64,000 nucleotides of DNA from Enterobacter sp. Ag1 (GCA_000277545.1 AKXM01000031.1:124001-188000); one strand, 5' to 3'. Shown: positions 1-10,724, numbered from the stretch's first letter. The notes: generated from the letters alone by a model not told the origin. Made by a program: numbers and translations.

Positions 1-498
1 AATATTGAGCGCCAGCCGTTTGTTCATGTATTTGATGGCTTCCATCGGCGTTTTCGGCGCAGCGCCGGGAATATGGCGGTCAATGCCGGCGACGGAAATA
101 CCCGCTTTGTGCGCTTCATAAAGTGCCCCGGCAACCTTATTTACCCAGGCCTCGCCGTGTTTTGACCAGGCGTTCATGATGAAGTTTTTTGTCGCCTCTT
201 TGCCATGAGCCAGCGCTTCGTGAAACAAGGCGTTATCGCTGTATTTCACAAACTCTACCGCCAGCAGATCCACACCAGCCTTTTTCAACTCGGGAATGGC
301 ATGGCCGACAAATTCAGGGATCTCAAGCTGACCATGCACGTCGCCCAGGTAAGCAAGCTTGTTATCCCGGAACAGGTTAGCCAAGGCCTGAACGGGATCG
401 TTTACCGGCGGCTTAATTTTAATATCAGGGTGGATCCTTCCGCTGGTGTTAAGAGCGGCGGGCTGAACGCGATTTGACTGACCGACTGCAGAAAACAT
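1..498 (-). CDS. EreA/ChaN-like domain protein, possible effector (3' end cut off)
   Basis: An open frame of 166 codons with no stop runs off the left edge, so only the N-terminal part is visible. The ATG at 498 has a good GGAGAT ribosome site. The first 35 or so residues are polar and disordered-looking with no signal peptide. Then comes YLGDVHGQLEIPEF, followed about 25 residues later by LLAVEFV and later by AGIDRHIPG. A G-E/D-x-H motif followed by a strand ending in Glu is the layout of the EreA/ChaN/TIKI-like fold, which also occurs in the C2 region of Pasteurella multocida toxin and in some plant-pathogen effectors. The family call is from motif memory. A secreted-effector role is inference from the disordered N-terminus. 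I know of no such gene left of mutS in E. coli. Confidence 0.5.
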   Translation of the reverse strand, partial: MFSAVGQSNRVQPAALNTSGRIHPDIKIKPPVNDPVQALANLFRDNKLAYLGDVHGQLEIPEFVGHAIPELKKAGVDLLAVEFVKYSDNALFHEALAHGKEATKNFIMNAWSKHGEAWVNKVAGALYEAHKAGISVAGIDRHIPGAAPKTPMEAIKYMNKRLALNI

Positions 499-591
499 GG
501 TTATCTCCGATGTTGGGATGTTTTCTGATAAGTGGGTCACTGAAAATTGAGTTCCTGAAAACAGGGTCAAAAAGATGTGTCTAAACGCAAC

Positions 592-619
592 ATCCGGCAA
601 CTCAAATACGTTGCCGGAT
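592..619. terminator. Hairpin downstream of the lipoprotein gene
   Basis: A perfect 10-base inverted repeat, ATCCGGCAAC and GTTGCCGGAT, with an 8-base loop. It lies 11 bases past the stop of the lipoprotein gene on the minus strand. The following tract (GTTGCGTTT) is only weakly T-rich, so it is either a modest terminator or a REP-like palindrome protecting the 3' end. Confidence 0.5.
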
Positions 620-629
620 CGGGCGGGAT

Positions 630-1046
630 CTATCTTTTATAGTAATTATTAAGGCTTTTAATGTAGTTCATGCAGCCCATCACGCTGGGATCGGTGCTGT
701 TGTATTTATAGTCTTTGATAATGCCTTTGCTGTCGGTAGAGATCTGAATTTTGCAGCTGTAGTTAACCGGCACAAACGTGGTTTGTGTTGTCGTGGCCTC
801 AAACGGTTTACCGTTGACCGTACCGGTGGTCGTTTGCGGCGAAATATAAGGCTCGGCTCCCGTACTGTTCGTTATCCACGTATAAACTTTCGTGTCGTCA
901 AACGTTTGCTGATTATCGGGGTAGCCTAATATTTTAAATGCGACGGTTTTATCCTGGCCCACGAGGCCACGCAAACCCTCATCAAGCTGTTGAAAAGAAA
1001 CGCACCCCGTCACTGCCAGCACGCCCGCCAGTACCCACTTTCTCAT
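630..1046 (-). CDS. Small outer-membrane-type lipoprotein, function unknown
   Basis: A 138-residue product. MRKWVLAGVLAVTGC is a lipoprotein signal with the lipobox Val-Thr-Gly-Cys and Cys at about residue 15. The Cys is followed by Val-Ser rather than Asp, which favours sorting to the outer membrane. The mature part is short, with a Thr-rich middle (about residues 75-95) and two further Cys that could pair. A longer frame starts at 1100, but its extra 18 residues would put charge in front of the signal and it lacks a better ribosome site, so 1046 (AGGGTG upstream) is preferred. I do not recognise the family. It sits alone between the effector-like gene and mutS. Confidence 0.7.
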   Translation of the reverse strand: MRKWVLAGVLAVTGCVSFQQLDEGLRGLVGQDKTVAFKILGYPDNQQTFDDTKVYTWITNSTGAEPYISPQTTTGTVNGKPFEATTTQTTFVPVNYSCKIQISTDSKGIIKDYKYNSTDPSVMGCMNYIKSLNNYYKR

Positions 1047-1328
1047 AGACACCCTGGAATTTAACCGTTTAAACAGAATGAAGGCGAGAACGTTCGCCAA
1101 ACTGCGGTATTACAGCCAGCCGCCGCTAGAACATATCAGAACAGCAACGCGTTGCGAGGCTTTCAGCAATGTCGTTTAACCGCTGTTTTCCTGCCTTTGA
1201 TACTCCGTTATCATGGGCCATCTGCGGGGCGATTCCCGCGTGCAGTTTACGCCGTATTAGTGAGCAATAATGAGAACCAGAAACATCACTAACCACTTAA
1301 AATTCAACGAAATGGATATCATCACTCC

Positions 1329-3890
1329 ATGAGTACTAGCGAAACCTTCGACGCCCACACCCCGATGATGCAGCAGTATCTGCGTCTTAAATCCGAGCAC
1401 CGTGACATCCTGCTGTTTTACCGTATGGGTGACTTCTACGAGCTGTTCTATGACGATGCAAAACGCGCTTCTCAACTGCTGGATATCTCCCTGACCAAGC
1501 GCGGGGCTTCTGCGGGCGAACCGATTCCAATGGCGGGCGTGCCTCATCACGCGGTGGAAAATTACCTGGCTAAACTGGTGAACCTTGGTGAGTCCGTGGC
1601 CATCTGCGAACAAGTTGGCGATCCGGCAACCACCAAAGGGCCGGTTGAGCGTAAAGTCGTTCGCATCGTCACGCCGGGCACCATCAGCGACGAAGCGCTG
1701 CTGCAGGAGCGCCAGGATAACCTGCTGGCGGCAATCTGGCAGGACAGCAAAGGTTTTGGCTATGCGACGCTCGACATCAGTTCCGGGCGCTTCCGCCTGA
1801 CCGAACCGGAAGACCGTGAAACCATGGCCGCCGAACTTCAGCGCACCAATCCGGCGGAGCTGCTGTATGCGGAAGACTTCGCTGAGATGAGCCTGATTGA
1901 TGGCCGCCGTGGCCTGCGCCGCCGCCCGCTTTGGGAGTTCGAGATTGAAACCGCGCGCCAGCAGCTAAATCTGCAGTTTGGCACTCGGGACCTGACCGGC
2001 TTTGGCGTCGAGAACGCCCACCATGGGCTTTGCGCCGCCGGCTGTCTGCTGCAGTACGTCAAAGATACCCAGCGCACTTCCCTGCCGCATATCCGTTCCG
2101 TGACCATGGACCGGCAGCAGGACAGCATCATTATGGATGCAGCCACCCGCCGTAACCTTGAGATCACCCAGAATCTGTCCGGCGGCGTGGAGAACACGCT
2201 GGCCTTGGTGCTGGACTGCACCGTGACGCCGATGGGCAGCCGTATGCTCAAACGCTGGCTGCATATGCCGGTGCGTAACGTCGATGTGCTCACCCGGCGG
2301 CAGCAAACTATTGCGGCCCTGCAGGAGCGCACCGCAGATATTCAGCCTACGCTGCGTCAGGTCGGCGACCTGGAACGTATCCTTGCCCGTCTGGCGCTGC
2401 GCACCGCTCGCCCACGCGATCTGGCTCGTATGCGTTATGCCTTCCAGCAACTGCCCGCCTTGCGCGAGACCCTGTCTGACGTAAGCACCGACTACGTGCA
2501 AACCCTGCGCGAGCAGATGGGTGAATTTGTAGAGCTGCGCGAATTACTTGAGCAGGCGGTTATCGAATCGCCACCGGTGCTGGTGCGCGACGGCGGCGTT
2601 ATCGCTCCCGGCTATAACGAAGAGCTGGACGAATGGCGAGCCCTGGCCGATGGCGCAACTGACTACCTGGATCGCCTGGAAATTCGCGAACGCGAACGCC
2701 TGGGCCTTGATACGCTGAAAGTGGGATTTAACGCCGTGCACGGCTACTACATCCAGGTCAGCCGCGGCCAAAGCCATCTGGTGCCGATCAACTATGTTCG
2801 CCGCCAGACGCTGAAAAACGCCGAGCGCTACATTATTCCTGAGCTGAAAGAGTACGAAGACAAGGTCCTGACTTCCAAAGGCAAAGCGCTGGCGCTGGAG
2901 AAACAGCTTTACGATCAGCTGTTTGATTTGCTGCTGCCGCACCTGGAAGCGCTGCAAAAAAGCGCTACCGCGCTGGCGGAGCTGGACGTGCTGGTGAACC
3001 TGGCCGAGCGCGCTTATACCCTGAACTACACCTGCCCGACGCTGACGGACAAGCCCGGCATTAAGCTGGTCGGAGGCCGCCATCCTGTAGTGGAACAAGT
3101 GCTCAGCGAACCGTTTATCGCTAACCCGCTAAACCTTTCCCCTCAGCGTAGAATGCTGATCATTACCGGCCCGAACATGGGTGGTAAAAGTACCTATATG
3201 CGCCAGACTGCGTTAATTGCTTTGCTGGCCTATATCGGCAGTTTTGTGCCAGCTCAGCAGGCAGAAATTGGCCCGGTTGATCGCATCTTTACCCGCGTAG
3301 GCGCTGCCGATGACCTGGCTTCCGGTCGCTCAACCTTCATGGTGGAGATGACAGAGACCGCCAACATTCTGCACAACGCGACCGAACACAGCCTGGTCCT
3401 GATGGATGAGATTGGCCGCGGCACGTCGACCTATGATGGCCTGTCGCTGGCCTGGGCCTGCGCCGAAAGCCTGGCCAACCGTATTAAGTCGCTGACGCTG
3501 TTCGCTACCCACTATTTCGAGCTGACCACGCTGCCGGAGAAAATGGAAGGCGTGGCTAACGTCCATCTGGATGCCGTGGAGCATGGGGATACCATCGCCT
3601 TTATGCACAGCGTGCAGGACGGCGCGGCGAGCAAGAGTTACGGCCTGGCCGTAGCCGCGCTGGCGGGTGTGCCAAAAGACGTGATCAAACGTGCGCGTCA
3701 GAAGCTGCGCGAGCTGGAAAGCATTTCCGGCAATGCGGCCGCAAGCCAGGTGGATGGGACGCAAATGTCGCTGCTGGCCACGGCGGAAGAGACATCCCCT
3801 GCCGTCGAGGCGCTGGAGAACCTGGATCCAGATTCTCTTTCTCCGCGTCAGGCGCTGGAGTGGATCTATCGGCTGAAGAGTTTGGTGTAG
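1329..3890 (+). CDS. mutS: DNA mismatch repair ATPase MutS
   Basis: MutS binds mismatches and small loops and recruits MutL and MutH. The 853 residues equal the E. coli length. The mismatch-reading motif is visible early ([13 protein letters not shown], with the Phe and Glu that contact the mispaired base). The Walker A motif GPNMGGKST is near residue 615 and the signature DEIGRGTST near residue 693. The C-terminal tail after about residue 800 is intact, including the region used for tetramer contacts. The gene is monocistronic and converges on rpoS with only a terminator between them. In many E. coli and Salmonella strains this junction holds a variable block of genes, which is absent here. 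Confidence 0.98.
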   Translation: MSTSETFDAHTPMMQQYLRLKSEHRDILLFYRMGDFYELFYDDAKRASQLLDISLTKRGASAGEPIPMAGVPHHAVENYLAKLVNLGESVAICEQVGDPATTKGPVERKVVRIVTPGTISDEALLQERQDNLLAAIWQDSKGFGYATLDISSGRFRLTEPEDRETMAAELQRTNPAELLYAEDFAEMSLIDGRRGLRRRPLWEFEIETARQQLNLQFGTRDLTGFGVENAHHGLCAAGCLLQYVKDTQRTSLPHIRSVTMDRQQDSIIMDAATRRNLEITQNLSGGVENTLALVLDCTVTPMGSRMLKRWLHMPVRNVDVLTRRQQTIAALQERTADIQPTLRQVGDLERILARLALRTARPRDLARMRYAFQQLPALRETLSDVSTDYVQTLREQMGEFVELRELLEQAVIESPPVLVRDGGVIAPGYNEELDEWRALADGATDYLDRLEIRERERLGLDTLKVGFNAVHGYYIQVSRGQSHLVPINYVRRQTLKNAERYIIPELKEYEDKVLTSKGKALALEKQLYDQLFDLLLPHLEALQKSATALAELDVLVNLAERAYTLNYTCPTLTDKPGIKLVGGRHPVVEQVLSEPFIANPLNLSPQRRMLIITGPNMGGKSTYMRQTALIALLAYIGSFVPAQQAEIGPVDRIFTRVGAADDLASGRSTFMVEMTETANILHNATEHSLVLMDEIGRGTSTYDGLSLAWACAESLANRIKSLTLFATHYFELTTLPEKMEGVANVHLDAVEHGDTIAFMHSVQDGAASKSYGLAVAALAGVPKDVIKRARQKLRELESISGNAAASQVDGTQMSLLATAEETSPAVEALENLDPDSLSPRQALEWIYRLKSLV

Positions 3891-3911
3891 CCGTTACCAA
3901 ACGGCAGGCAT

Positions 3912-3945
3912 AAAAAAAGCGGTGATTTGCATCACCGCTTTTTTA
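3912..3945. terminator. Bidirectional terminator between mutS and rpoS
   Basis: The arms GCGGTGAT and ATCACCGC enclose a 4-base loop, with seven A on the left and six T on the right. It can end transcripts from both converging genes. Confidence 0.93.
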
Positions 3946-3958
3946 TTTGAAGAGTCGA

Positions 3959-4951
3959 TTATTCGCGGAACAGCGCTTCGAGGTTCAGCCCCTGAGCCTG
4001 CAGGATTTCACGCAGACGGCGAAGGCCTTCAACCTGAATCTGACGAACGCGTTCACGAGTCAGGCCGATTTCACGACCCACATCTTCCAGCGTCGCAGCT
4101 TCATAACCCAGCAGACCAAAACGACGGGCCAGTACTTCACGCTGCTTAGCGTTCAGTTCGAACAGCCACTTCACGATGCTTTGTTTCATGTCATCGTCTT
4201 GCGTGGTGTCTTCCGGGCCGTTGTCTTTCTCGTCCGCGAGGATATCCAGCAGCGCTTTCTCAGAGTCACCACCTAATGGGGTGTCTACCGAGGTAATGCG
4301 CTCGTTGAGACGCAGCATACGGCTAACGTCATCAACCGGTTTATCCAGCTGCTCGGCAATCTCTTCGGCACTCGGCTCATGGTCGAGCTTGTGGGAGAGT
4401 TCACGAGCGGTACGCAGGTAAACGTTCAGCTCTTTCACAATGTGAATGGGCAGGCGAATCGTACGGGTTTGGTTCATGATTGCCCGTTCGATGGTCTGAC
4501 GAATCCACCATGTGGCGTACGTTGAGAAACGGAACCCACGTTCCGGATCGAATTTCTCAACCGCACGAATCAGCCCCAGATTACCCTCTTCAATCAGATC
4601 CAGCAGCGCCAGACCACGATTGCTGTAGCGACGGGCAATTTTTACCACCAGACGCAGGTTACTTTCGATCATGCGTCGGCGGGAGGCTACATCACCGCGC
4701 AACGCGCGGCGAGCAAAGTAAACTTCTTCTTCGGCTGTTAATAATGGAGAGTAACCGATCTCTCCAAGATAAAGCTGAGTCGCATCTAGTACACGCTGTG
4801 TTGCACCCTGTGACAGCAGCTCTTCTTCTGCAAGGTCGTTATCACTGGGTTCCTCTTCTACAAGGGCTTTTTCGTCAAAAGCCTCAACTCCGTTCTCATC
4901 ATATTCCGCGTCTTCGTTTAACTCGTTAACTTTCAGCGTATTCTGACTCAT
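3959..4951 (-). CDS. rpoS: RNA polymerase sigma factor RpoS (sigma-38)
   Basis: The stationary-phase and general stress sigma factor, 330 residues as in E. coli. Visible parts in order: an acidic N-terminus, region 1.2 ([19 protein letters not shown]), region 2 ([20 protein letters not shown], then the -10-binding [16 protein letters not shown]), region 3, and the region 4 helix-turn-helix ([19 protein letters not shown]). The start at [10 protein letters not shown] has an AGGAG-type site just upstream; the in-frame extension to 4987 has none. nlpD lies 56 bases upstream on the same strand. In E. coli the main rpoS promoter is inside nlpD and the long leader is a target of small RNAs; the same layout is likely here. 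Confidence 0.98.
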   Translation of the reverse strand: MSQNTLKVNELNEDAEYDENGVEAFDEKALVEEEPSDNDLAEEELLSQGATQRVLDATQLYLGEIGYSPLLTAEEEVYFARRALRGDVASRRRMIESNLRLVVKIARRYSNRGLALLDLIEEGNLGLIRAVEKFDPERGFRFSTYATWWIRQTIERAIMNQTRTIRLPIHIVKELNVYLRTARELSHKLDHEPSAEEIAEQLDKPVDDVSRMLRLNERITSVDTPLGGDSEKALLDILADEKDNGPEDTTQDDDMKQSIVKWLFELNAKQREVLARRFGLLGYEAATLEDVGREIGLTRERVRQIQVEGLRRLREILQAQGLNLEALFRE

Positions 4952-5007
4952 AAGGTGGCTCCTACCCGTGATCCCTGGGCAATACACTCAATGAATGTTT
5001 TGCCGGT

Positions 5008-6141
5008 TTATCGCTGCGGCAAATAACGCAGCGGGTTTACGGATTTCCCCTTGTAACGAATTTCAAAATGCAATCGTGTAGAACTGGTTCCGGTGCTACC
5101 CATGGTAGCTATTTTTTGCCCCGCCTTAACTTCTTCTTGTTCCCGGACCAGCATTGTATCGTTATGGGCGTAGGCACTCAGATAATCATCGTTGTGTTTG
5201 ATGATGATTAGATTACCGTAACCGCGCAGCGCGTTACCGGCATATACCACGCGCCCTGCGGCGGTCGCGATAATGGCCTGTCCTTTACTGCCAGCGATAT
5301 CGATCCCTTTGTTGCCCCCTTCGGTTGCCGCAAAGTTTTCGATGATCTTACCGTCGGTCGGCCAGCGCCAGGTTGAAATTGGCGAGCTGTTAGACGTACT
5401 GCTGACGGTAGGTTCGGTAGAGCTAACCACAGGTGCCGTCACCGGTGCTGTGACAACAGTCTCAGCTGGCTTATTGCCCGGTAACATTTTAGTAGCACTC
5501 TGTTCACCTGAATCCTCAGAATACGTAATTGTCGGTTTAGAAGCAACTACCCTGGTTGAGTTTTGTTCAACCGGCGTCGCGACGCCCTGCGCGCGGGCAT
5601 CGGCGGCGGTCACCGCGTTCCCACCGGTGATTGGCGTGCCGGAGGCGTTGCCGACCTGGAGGGTTTGCCCTACTTCCAGACCGTATGGCGCCGGTACGTT
5701 GTTGCGCTGCGCCAGGTCACGGAAGTCGTTCCCGGTAATCCACGCAATGTAGAACAGAGTATCGCCGCGTTTAACGGTGTAGGTGCTGCCGCCCGCGTAG
5801 CTTCCTTTAGGGATGTTGCCGTACTGACGGTTGTAGACAATGCGGCCATTTTCAGTCTGTACAGGCTCTGACGCTACGGGCTGGGCCTGAGGCTGGCGAA
5901 CCGGTTGAATTTGTGGCTGCTGCACGGGTTGAATCTGAGGTTGCTGGATCGGAGCGGACATTGTCGGTGGCTTCGTCACCAGCAGGCTGCCGGTTGAAGA
6001 GCCTGAAGAACTGCCATTGCCGCCAACGGAACTGATCGGCGCCTGGGTATTATTGTTGCTTGTACAGCCTGCCAGCCAAAGGCTGGTTAGCGTCAACATC
6101 GCCGCCCGGCGTAAAGTAAAAGTTGGGCTTCCCGCGCTCAT
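5008..6141 (-). CDS. nlpD: NlpD, LysM/LytM lipoprotein that activates amidase AmiC
   Basis: An outer-membrane lipoprotein (377 residues, E. coli 379) that switches on AmiC at the division septum. The lipobox Leu-Ala-Gly-Cys is at about residue 26, followed by a Ser/Gln/Pro-rich linker with repeated Q-P-Q-I/A-Q-P units. A LysM domain ([15 protein letters not shown] onward) starts near residue 120. The C-terminal M23 domain has lost key metal ligands: the usual His of the first motif is replaced (NKGIDIAG) and the last motif reads TRLHFE with only one His. It should therefore be an activator and not a peptidase, as known for NlpD. It is followed by rpoS and preceded by pcm. Confidence 0.96.
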   Translation of the reverse strand: MSAGSPTFTLRRAAMLTLTSLWLAGCTSNNNTQAPISSVGGNGSSSGSSTGSLLVTKPPTMSAPIQQPQIQPVQQPQIQPVRQPQAQPVASEPVQTENGRIVYNRQYGNIPKGSYAGGSTYTVKRGDTLFYIAWITGNDFRDLAQRNNVPAPYGLEVGQTLQVGNASGTPITGGNAVTAADARAQGVATPVEQNSTRVVASKPTITYSEDSGEQSATKMLPGNKPAETVVTAPVTAPVVSSTEPTVSSTSNSSPISTWRWPTDGKIIENFAATEGGNKGIDIAGSKGQAIIATAAGRVVYAGNALRGYGNLIIIKHNDDYLSAYAHNDTMLVREQEEVKAGQKIATMGSTGTSSTRLHFEIRYKGKSVNPLRYLPQR

Positions 6142-6219
6142 TTATCCCCCAAAATGATAACAACCAGATATGCATAAAACACTGTAGAAAAGCGGCGTAA
6201 TCCACGCCAGCTTTTGCTG

Positions 6220-6243
6220 AATTCGGCTACGTTACGCCGAATT
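6220..6243. repeat. Inverted repeat between pcm and nlpD
   Basis: AATTCGGC and GCCGAATT, 8-base arms around an 8-base spacer. It lies in the 130-base gap upstream of nlpD, so it could be a leader hairpin or an operator. Confidence 0.5.
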
Positions 6244-6249
6244 GGCAGC

Positions 6250-6273
6250 AAAAAAACCGGATATTTCCGGGTT
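6250..6273 (-). terminator. Terminator overlapping the pcm stop codon
   Basis: Read on the minus strand, CCGGA, a 4-base loop and TCCGG are followed by at least seven T. The stem starts at the pcm stop. It would partly separate surE-pcm from nlpD-rpoS transcription. Confidence 0.65.
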
Positions 6274-6898
6274 ATGCTAATTCGCCGCGTACTAAGGGCA
6301 CAAAGCGAACAGCTTCTACCGTGTCGATTAAAAATTCATCCCCGTGGCGCCGCACGCGCTTCAAAAACTGCCGGTCGTCCCCCACGGGTAAAACAAGAAT
6401 GCCGCCGTCATCCAGCTGCGACAGCAGCGCAGTGGGAATTTCCGGCGGTGCCGCTGTCACAATGATAGCGTCGAACGGCGCTTTTGCCTGCCAGCCCTGC
6501 CAGCCATCGCCGTGACGGGTCGAAATATTGTGTAAATCCAGCTGCTTCAGGCGACGCCTGGCGTGCCATTGCAGCCCTTTGATACGCTCCACGGAGCAAA
6601 CATGCCCTACCAGATGCGCCAGAATCGCGGTCTGGTAGCCAGACCCGGTGCCAATTTCCAGCACTTTTGACTGCGGCGTCAGCTCCAGCAGCTCCGTCAT
6701 CCTCGCTACCATATACGGCTGAGAGATAGTCTGACCAGACCCAATAGGTAACGCGGTATTTTCCCAGGCTTTGTGTTCAAACGCTTCGTCGACAAACTTC
6801 TCACGCGGCACCTGTGCAATAGCCTCAAGAACCTGTTCATTCTTGATGCCCTGGGCACGTAATTGATCGAGAAGAGCCTGTACGCGTTTGCTTACCAT
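6272..6898 (-). CDS. pcm: Protein-L-isoaspartate O-methyltransferase
   Basis: Methylates isoaspartyl residues in aged proteins, starting their repair. The 208 residues equal the E. coli length. The SAM-binding motif [16 protein letters not shown] is at about residues 79-94, and the upstream [15 protein letters not shown] is the substrate-side motif. The ATG at 6898 overlaps the end of surE by 7 bases, so translation is probably coupled. The surE-pcm-nlpD-rpoS order is conserved across enterics. Confidence 0.97.
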   Translation of the reverse strand: MVSKRVQALLDQLRAQGIKNEQVLEAIAQVPREKFVDEAFEHKAWENTALPIGSGQTISQPYMVARMTELLELTPQSKVLEIGTGSGYQTAILAHLVGHVCSVERIKGLQWHARRRLKQLDLHNISTRHGDGWQGWQAKAPFDAIIVTAAPPEIPTALLSQLDDGGILVLPVGDDRQFLKRVRRHGDEFLIDTVEAVRFVPLVRGELA

Positions 6899-7653
6899 TG
6901 CGCCTCAACTCCGGCTTTTTCAAGCCAGTGGCCAACGACTTCATGGGCGCTATGTGCGGTTAAATCGACATGCAGCGGCGTCACAGACACATAGCCTTCG
7001 TCGACGGCGGCAAAGTCGGTGTCCGGTGCAACATCCAGTTTTTCCCCCGGTGGACCAATCCAGTACACCGTGTTGCCACGCGGATCTTCCTGGCGAATCA
7101 CCTGGTCTGCCGGATGACGGCTGCCGCAGCGCGTGACGCGAATGCCTTTGATTTGGTCCAGCGGTAAATCTGGAACGTTGATATTCAGAATGCGCCCGGT
7201 GCGCAGTGGCTCCCGAGCCAGCGCCCGGAGAATAGAGCAGGTGACCGCCGCAGCGGCCTCATAATGCTGATGGCCATCCAGCGAGACGGCCAGCGCCGGG
7301 AGCCCCAAATGACGCCCTTCCGTCGCCGCCGCAACGGTGCCGGAATAGATAACGTCGTCGCCGAGATTTGGCCCGGCGTTGATGCCCGACACCACAATAT
7401 CCGGGCGCGGATGCATCAAAGCATTGACGCCGAGATAGACACAGTCCGTCGGCGTTCCCATTTGAACGGAGATATCCCCGTTGGCGAGGGTAAAGGTTCT
7501 AAGCGATGACTCCAGCGTCAGCGAGTTTGATGCGCCGCTGCGGTTTCTGTCCGGCGCCACCACCTGCACCTCGGCAAATTCACGCAACGCCTTCGCCAGC
7601 ACCTGAATACCAGGCGCATGGACTCCGTCATCGTTACTCAGCAATATTCGCAT
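6892..7653 (-). CDS. surE: 5'/3'-nucleotidase SurE
   Basis: A broad nucleoside monophosphate phosphatase of stationary-phase survival, 253 residues as in E. coli. The metal-binding N-terminus reads [14 protein letters not shown], and [20 protein letters not shown] is the second active-site loop. A GTG two codons upstream is possible, but the ATG at 7653 gives the family N-terminus. It overlaps truD upstream by 20 bases and pcm downstream by 7 bases. Confidence 0.97.
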   Translation of the reverse strand: MRILLSNDDGVHAPGIQVLAKALREFAEVQVVAPDRNRSGASNSLTLESSLRTFTLANGDISVQMGTPTDCVYLGVNALMHPRPDIVVSGINAGPNLGDDVIYSGTVAAATEGRHLGLPALAVSLDGHQHYEAAAAVTCSILRALAREPLRTGRILNINVPDLPLDQIKGIRVTRCGSRHPADQVIRQEDPRGNTVYWIGPPGEKLDVAPDTDFAAVDEGYVSVTPLHVDLTAHSAHEVVGHWLEKAGVEAQW

Positions 7654-8680
7654 AATCACCCGCTGTGTTCATGAGTTCCCTGACAACGCTGGTGGCAAAA
7701 CTTCCCGCCGGTAACCAGAAGTTCAGCTCGACGGTGACATCATCCCACCAGTTCCAGCTCAGCTCTTTCGGCTGAACCAGCATCGCACGGCGCGCCGCTT
7801 CCACTCGCTCACGCTTCAGCAGCCCCAGCAGAATCTCTTCATCCGCCACGGATTGCTGCTCAAAAGCCAGCGCTGCATTTTGCGTTCCCCACTCGCCATC
7901 GCCCGGGAGCGAAGCGGTGATCAGCAGTTCGCCGTCATTCACTCGCTGTTGCAGGCCAGGAAGTTCTTCCGGGGTCGCCACAAACCAGCTGCCGCGCCCT
8001 GCCAATTGTAGCGCATCGCCATCAACAACTTGATTAAAGTCTGTTTTTTTCAGGCGCTGGCTAACAATCTGATTAAACAACGCGCTGCGGGCTGCCGACA
8101 ACCAAAAACTGCGTTTATTTCTGTCGCGCAACGGCGCATTGCTTTCTGCCCAGCGTTTCGCCTGATGCAGGTTATTACCGCCGATGCCAAAACGCTGGCT
8201 GCCGAAATAGTTAGGCACGCCCTGCTCCGCTACGGCCTGCAGGCGCTGCTCCATCTCGTGGCGATCGCTTACCTCGCGCAGCACGAGGGTAAAGCGGTTT
8301 CCCTTCAGAGCGCCTAAGCGCAGCTTGCGGCGGTGGCGAGCAAACTCCAGCACCTGACAGCCTTCGAGCGTAAAAGCGCTCATGTCCGGCATCTCTTTGC
8401 CCGGCAGGCGAACGCAGAACCACTGTTCGGTCACCGCATGTTTGTCTTTTTGCCCGGCAAAGCTGACTTCGCGCGCATGAACTTTAAGGAATTTCGCCAG
8501 AGCATCGGCCACGAAACGTGTATTGCAGCCGCTTTTCAGAATACGCAGCAGCAGATGTTCACCGTCACCGTCCGGGCCAAAGCCCAAATCTTCGATCACC
8601 ACGAAATCTTCTGGGCTGGCCTTGATGACGCCGCTGCCCTGCGGCTTGCCGTGCAGCCACGTCAGGTTTTGCATGTCCAT
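7634..8680 (-). CDS. truD: tRNA pseudouridine(13) synthase TruD
   Basis: Makes pseudouridine 13 in tRNA-Glu. 348 residues against 349 in E. coli. The motif [14 protein letters not shown] near residue 80 holds the catalytic Asp. NYFGSQRFG is the second conserved motif, and the TRUD insertion domain follows. The ATG at 8680 shares one base with the ispF stop, and the 3' end overlaps surE by 20 bases, so the ispD-ispF-truD-surE run is tightly packed and probably co-translated. Confidence 0.97.
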   Translation of the reverse strand: MDMQNLTWLHGKPQGSGVIKASPEDFVVIEDLGFGPDGDGEHLLLRILKSGCNTRFVADALAKFLKVHAREVSFAGQKDKHAVTEQWFCVRLPGKEMPDMSAFTLEGCQVLEFARHRRKLRLGALKGNRFTLVLREVSDRHEMEQRLQAVAEQGVPNYFGSQRFGIGGNNLHQAKRWAESNAPLRDRNKRSFWLSAARSALFNQIVSQRLKKTDFNQVVDGDALQLAGRGSWFVATPEELPGLQQRVNDGELLITASLPGDGEWGTQNAALAFEQQSVADEEILLGLLKRERVEAARRAMLVQPKELSWNWWDDVTVELNFWLPAGSFATSVVRELMNTAGDYANIAE

Positions 8681-9159
8681 TACTTGCCGGCCTTGTGCAG
8701 CAGCGCCACGGCTTCGCAGGCAATACCTTCGCCGCGGCCGGTAAAGCCGAGTTTCTCGGTGGTGGTTGCTTTGACGTTGACGTCATCCATATGGCAGCCG
8801 AGGTCTTCGGCAATAAACACGCGCATCTGCGGGATGTGCGGGGCCATTTTCGGCGCCTGGGCGATAATCGTCACATCTACGTTCCCGAGGGTAAAACCTT
8901 TGGCCTGAATCCGGCGCCAGGCTTCACGCAGCAGCTCACGGCTGTCCGCCCCTTTAAAAGCAGGATCGGTGTCCGGGAACAGCTTGCCAATATCCCCCAG
9001 TGCGGCGGCACCCAGCAGCGCATCGGTCAGGGCATGCAGAGCAACGTCGCCGTCGGAATGAGCCAGCAGCCCTTTCTCGAACGGGACACGAACGCCGCCA
9101 ATAATAATCGGGCCTTCGCCGCCAAAAGCATGAACATCAAAACCATGTCCAATACGCAT
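8680..9159 (-). CDS. ispF: 2-C-methyl-D-erythritol 2,4-cyclodiphosphate synthase
   Basis: The fifth enzyme of the MEP isoprenoid pathway, forming the cyclodiphosphate from CDP-methylerythritol phosphate. 159 residues as expected. [12 protein letters not shown] gives the zinc ligands Asp and His, and [19 protein letters not shown] the third ligand and active site. It overlaps ispD by one base (TAATG-type junction), the usual ispDF pairing. Confidence 0.98.
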   Translation of the reverse strand: MRIGHGFDVHAFGGEGPIIIGGVRVPFEKGLLAHSDGDVALHALTDALLGAAALGDIGKLFPDTDPAFKGADSRELLREAWRRIQAKGFTLGNVDVTIIAQAPKMAPHIPQMRVFIAEDLGCHMDDVNVKATTTEKLGFTGRGEGIACEAVALLHKAGK

Positions 9160-9869
9160 TATAAATTCTCCGTTTGGGTTAACCGCGTAAGATAGAAAGC
9201 CGCCAGGGCGAGATCTTCAGGGCGAGTCACCTTGATATTATCCGCCCGGGCGCTAATCAGTTCTGGATGAAAGCCGCAATATTCGAGGGCCGACGCTTCA
9301 TCGGTAATAGTGGCACCTTCATCCAGCGCGCGCAGCAGGCAGCTGCGCAAAAGTTCGAGAGGGAAAAGCTGCGGCGTCAGGGCATGCCAAAGATCTTCAC
9401 GATCAACCGTATGGGCAATCAGCCCTTTGCCTGGCTCGCCCCGCTTCATGGTGTCGCGAACCGGGGCCGCCAGAATACCGCCGACTTTGCTGCCGGTGGT
9501 AATCGCCAGCAGGTTATTCAGGTCGTCCCGGTGAAGGCAGGGGCGTGCGGCATCGTGCACCAGCACCCATTCAGCATTACCTGCGGCCTGCAGGCCAGCC
9601 AGCACGGAATCTGCACGTTGCTTGCCGCCAGTCACCACGGTGACGCGAGGATGGGTTGCCAGCGGTAAAGAGGAAAAATAGGTGTCGTTGGGGCTGAGAG
9701 CCACGATCACCTGGCCCACGCGCGGATGAGCCATCAGGCTAGCCACCGCGTGTTCGATAATCGTTTTGTCGCCGATGTGTAGGTACTGCTTAGGACATTC
9801 CGTTTGCATACGGCTGCCGATACCGGCGGCCGGTACCACGGCAATTACGTCCGGGGAGGAGTCTGCCAT
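9159..9869 (-). CDS. ispD: 2-C-methyl-D-erythritol 4-phosphate cytidylyltransferase
   Basis: Transfers CMP from CTP to methylerythritol phosphate in the MEP pathway. The nucleotide-binding loop [19 protein letters not shown] is near the N-terminus; [11 protein letters not shown] and APVRDTMKR follow. From the ATG at 9869 the length is 236, equal to E. coli; a GTG three codons upstream is less likely. Only 19 bases separate it from ftsB. Confidence 0.97.
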   Translation of the reverse strand: MADSSPDVIAVVPAAGIGSRMQTECPKQYLHIGDKTIIEHAVASLMAHPRVGQVIVALSPNDTYFSSLPLATHPRVTVVTGGKQRADSVLAGLQAAGNAEWVLVHDAARPCLHRDDLNNLLAITTGSKVGGILAAPVRDTMKRGEPGKGLIAHTVDREDLWHALTPQLFPLELLRSCLLRALDEGATITDEASALEYCGFHPELISARADNIKVTRPEDLALAAFYLTRLTQTENL

Positions 9870-9888
9870 GCCTTTCACTTATGCTGAG

Positions 9889-10215
9889 TTATCGATTATT
9901 TTGCCCGGCGTTGGAGGTATTACCGTTGGCTGCGCGTTTGGAGGCATCCGGCACCAGGCGGTAGAAAGTCTCTCCCGGCTTGGTCATGCTGAGTTCGTTG
10001 CGAGCGCGCTCTTCGATCGCTTCCTGGCCGCCGTTGAGGTCGTCAATTTCGGCAAAAAGCTGATCGTTGCGAGATTTTAGTTTGGCATTGGTTGCCTGCT
10101 GCGCAGCGACATCTTCGCTGACGCGCGTGTAATCGTGTACGCCGTTTTTTCCGAACCACAGCGAATACTGAAGCCAGACCAGCAAGGCCAGCAACAGCAG
10201 CGTTAGTTTACCCAT
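9889..10215 (-). CDS. ftsB: Cell division protein FtsB
   Basis: A small bitopic inner-membrane protein of the FtsQLB divisome complex. [22 protein letters not shown] is the single membrane segment. A leucine-zipper coiled coil runs over about residues 28-70 and ends in the conserved ERARNELSM and PGETFYRLV. 108 residues against 103 in E. coli; the extra residues are in the polar C-terminal tail. The start at 10215 is set by the family N-terminus; the frame extends 8 codons upstream without support. Confidence 0.97.
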   Translation of the reverse strand: MGKLTLLLLALLVWLQYSLWFGKNGVHDYTRVSEDVAAQQATNAKLKSRNDQLFAEIDDLNGGQEAIEERARNELSMTKPGETFYRLVPDASKRAANGNTSNAGQNNR

Positions 10216-10400
10216 CCTGCCCCCTGAAAAACGGCACAATCATCCCACAACTTTTTCGTCGACTCCACTGCGGCAAGCCACCCTGCGCGCCAAATCGCGC
10301 CAGAATTTACCACATAACGCGAATTCATGCGCGATTGGAGCAAGTTTAGCTTAACGTTGCCCATAAATAGTCTGTTACGGTTTGACGCAGTTCGGCACGG

Positions 10401-10724
10401 CTAACCCATAAGCCACATGAAGAGCACGCCGAACATCAGCGCCACGGAGAGCAGCGTAGCCACACAGCTGAACAGCAGCTTGCCACGCAAGATGGAGTGC
10501 AGGGCAATCCCCACCACCACCGCGACCGGCATCAGCGCCAGGAAGAATGGCCAGGTGTAGAGGAAGAAAAAGAGCGTGTTGGGGCCATAGACCAAAAAGG
10601 GAATACCTAGCGCCAGCAGCCACGACAAAAAGCCGATAAACGCCCCGGGCAGTGACCAGGTTGTTTCCTCGACCGTCGGGCTGGGTTCAGCCTGAGAGAT
10701 AACGATATTCGTGCTGTTGCGCAT
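10401..10724 (-). CDS. ygbE: YgbE, DUF3561 inner-membrane protein
   Basis: 107 residues, as in E. coli YgbE, with three predicted membrane segments (GAFIGFLSWLLALGIPFLVY, TLFFFLYTWPFFLALMPVAV, and a C-terminal one ending FMWLMG). The Glu-Glu-Thr-Thr-Trp-Ser-Leu-Pro-Gly before the first segment is a family signature. The function is unknown. The start at 10724 is chosen from the family N-terminus MRNS; upstream in-frame starts overlap the gap to cysC. It follows cysC by 50 bases and precedes ftsB. Confidence 0.9.
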   Translation of the reverse strand: MRNSTNIVISQAEPSPTVEETTWSLPGAFIGFLSWLLALGIPFLVYGPNTLFFFLYTWPFFLALMPVAVVVGIALHSILRGKLLFSCVATLLSVALMFGVLFMWLMG

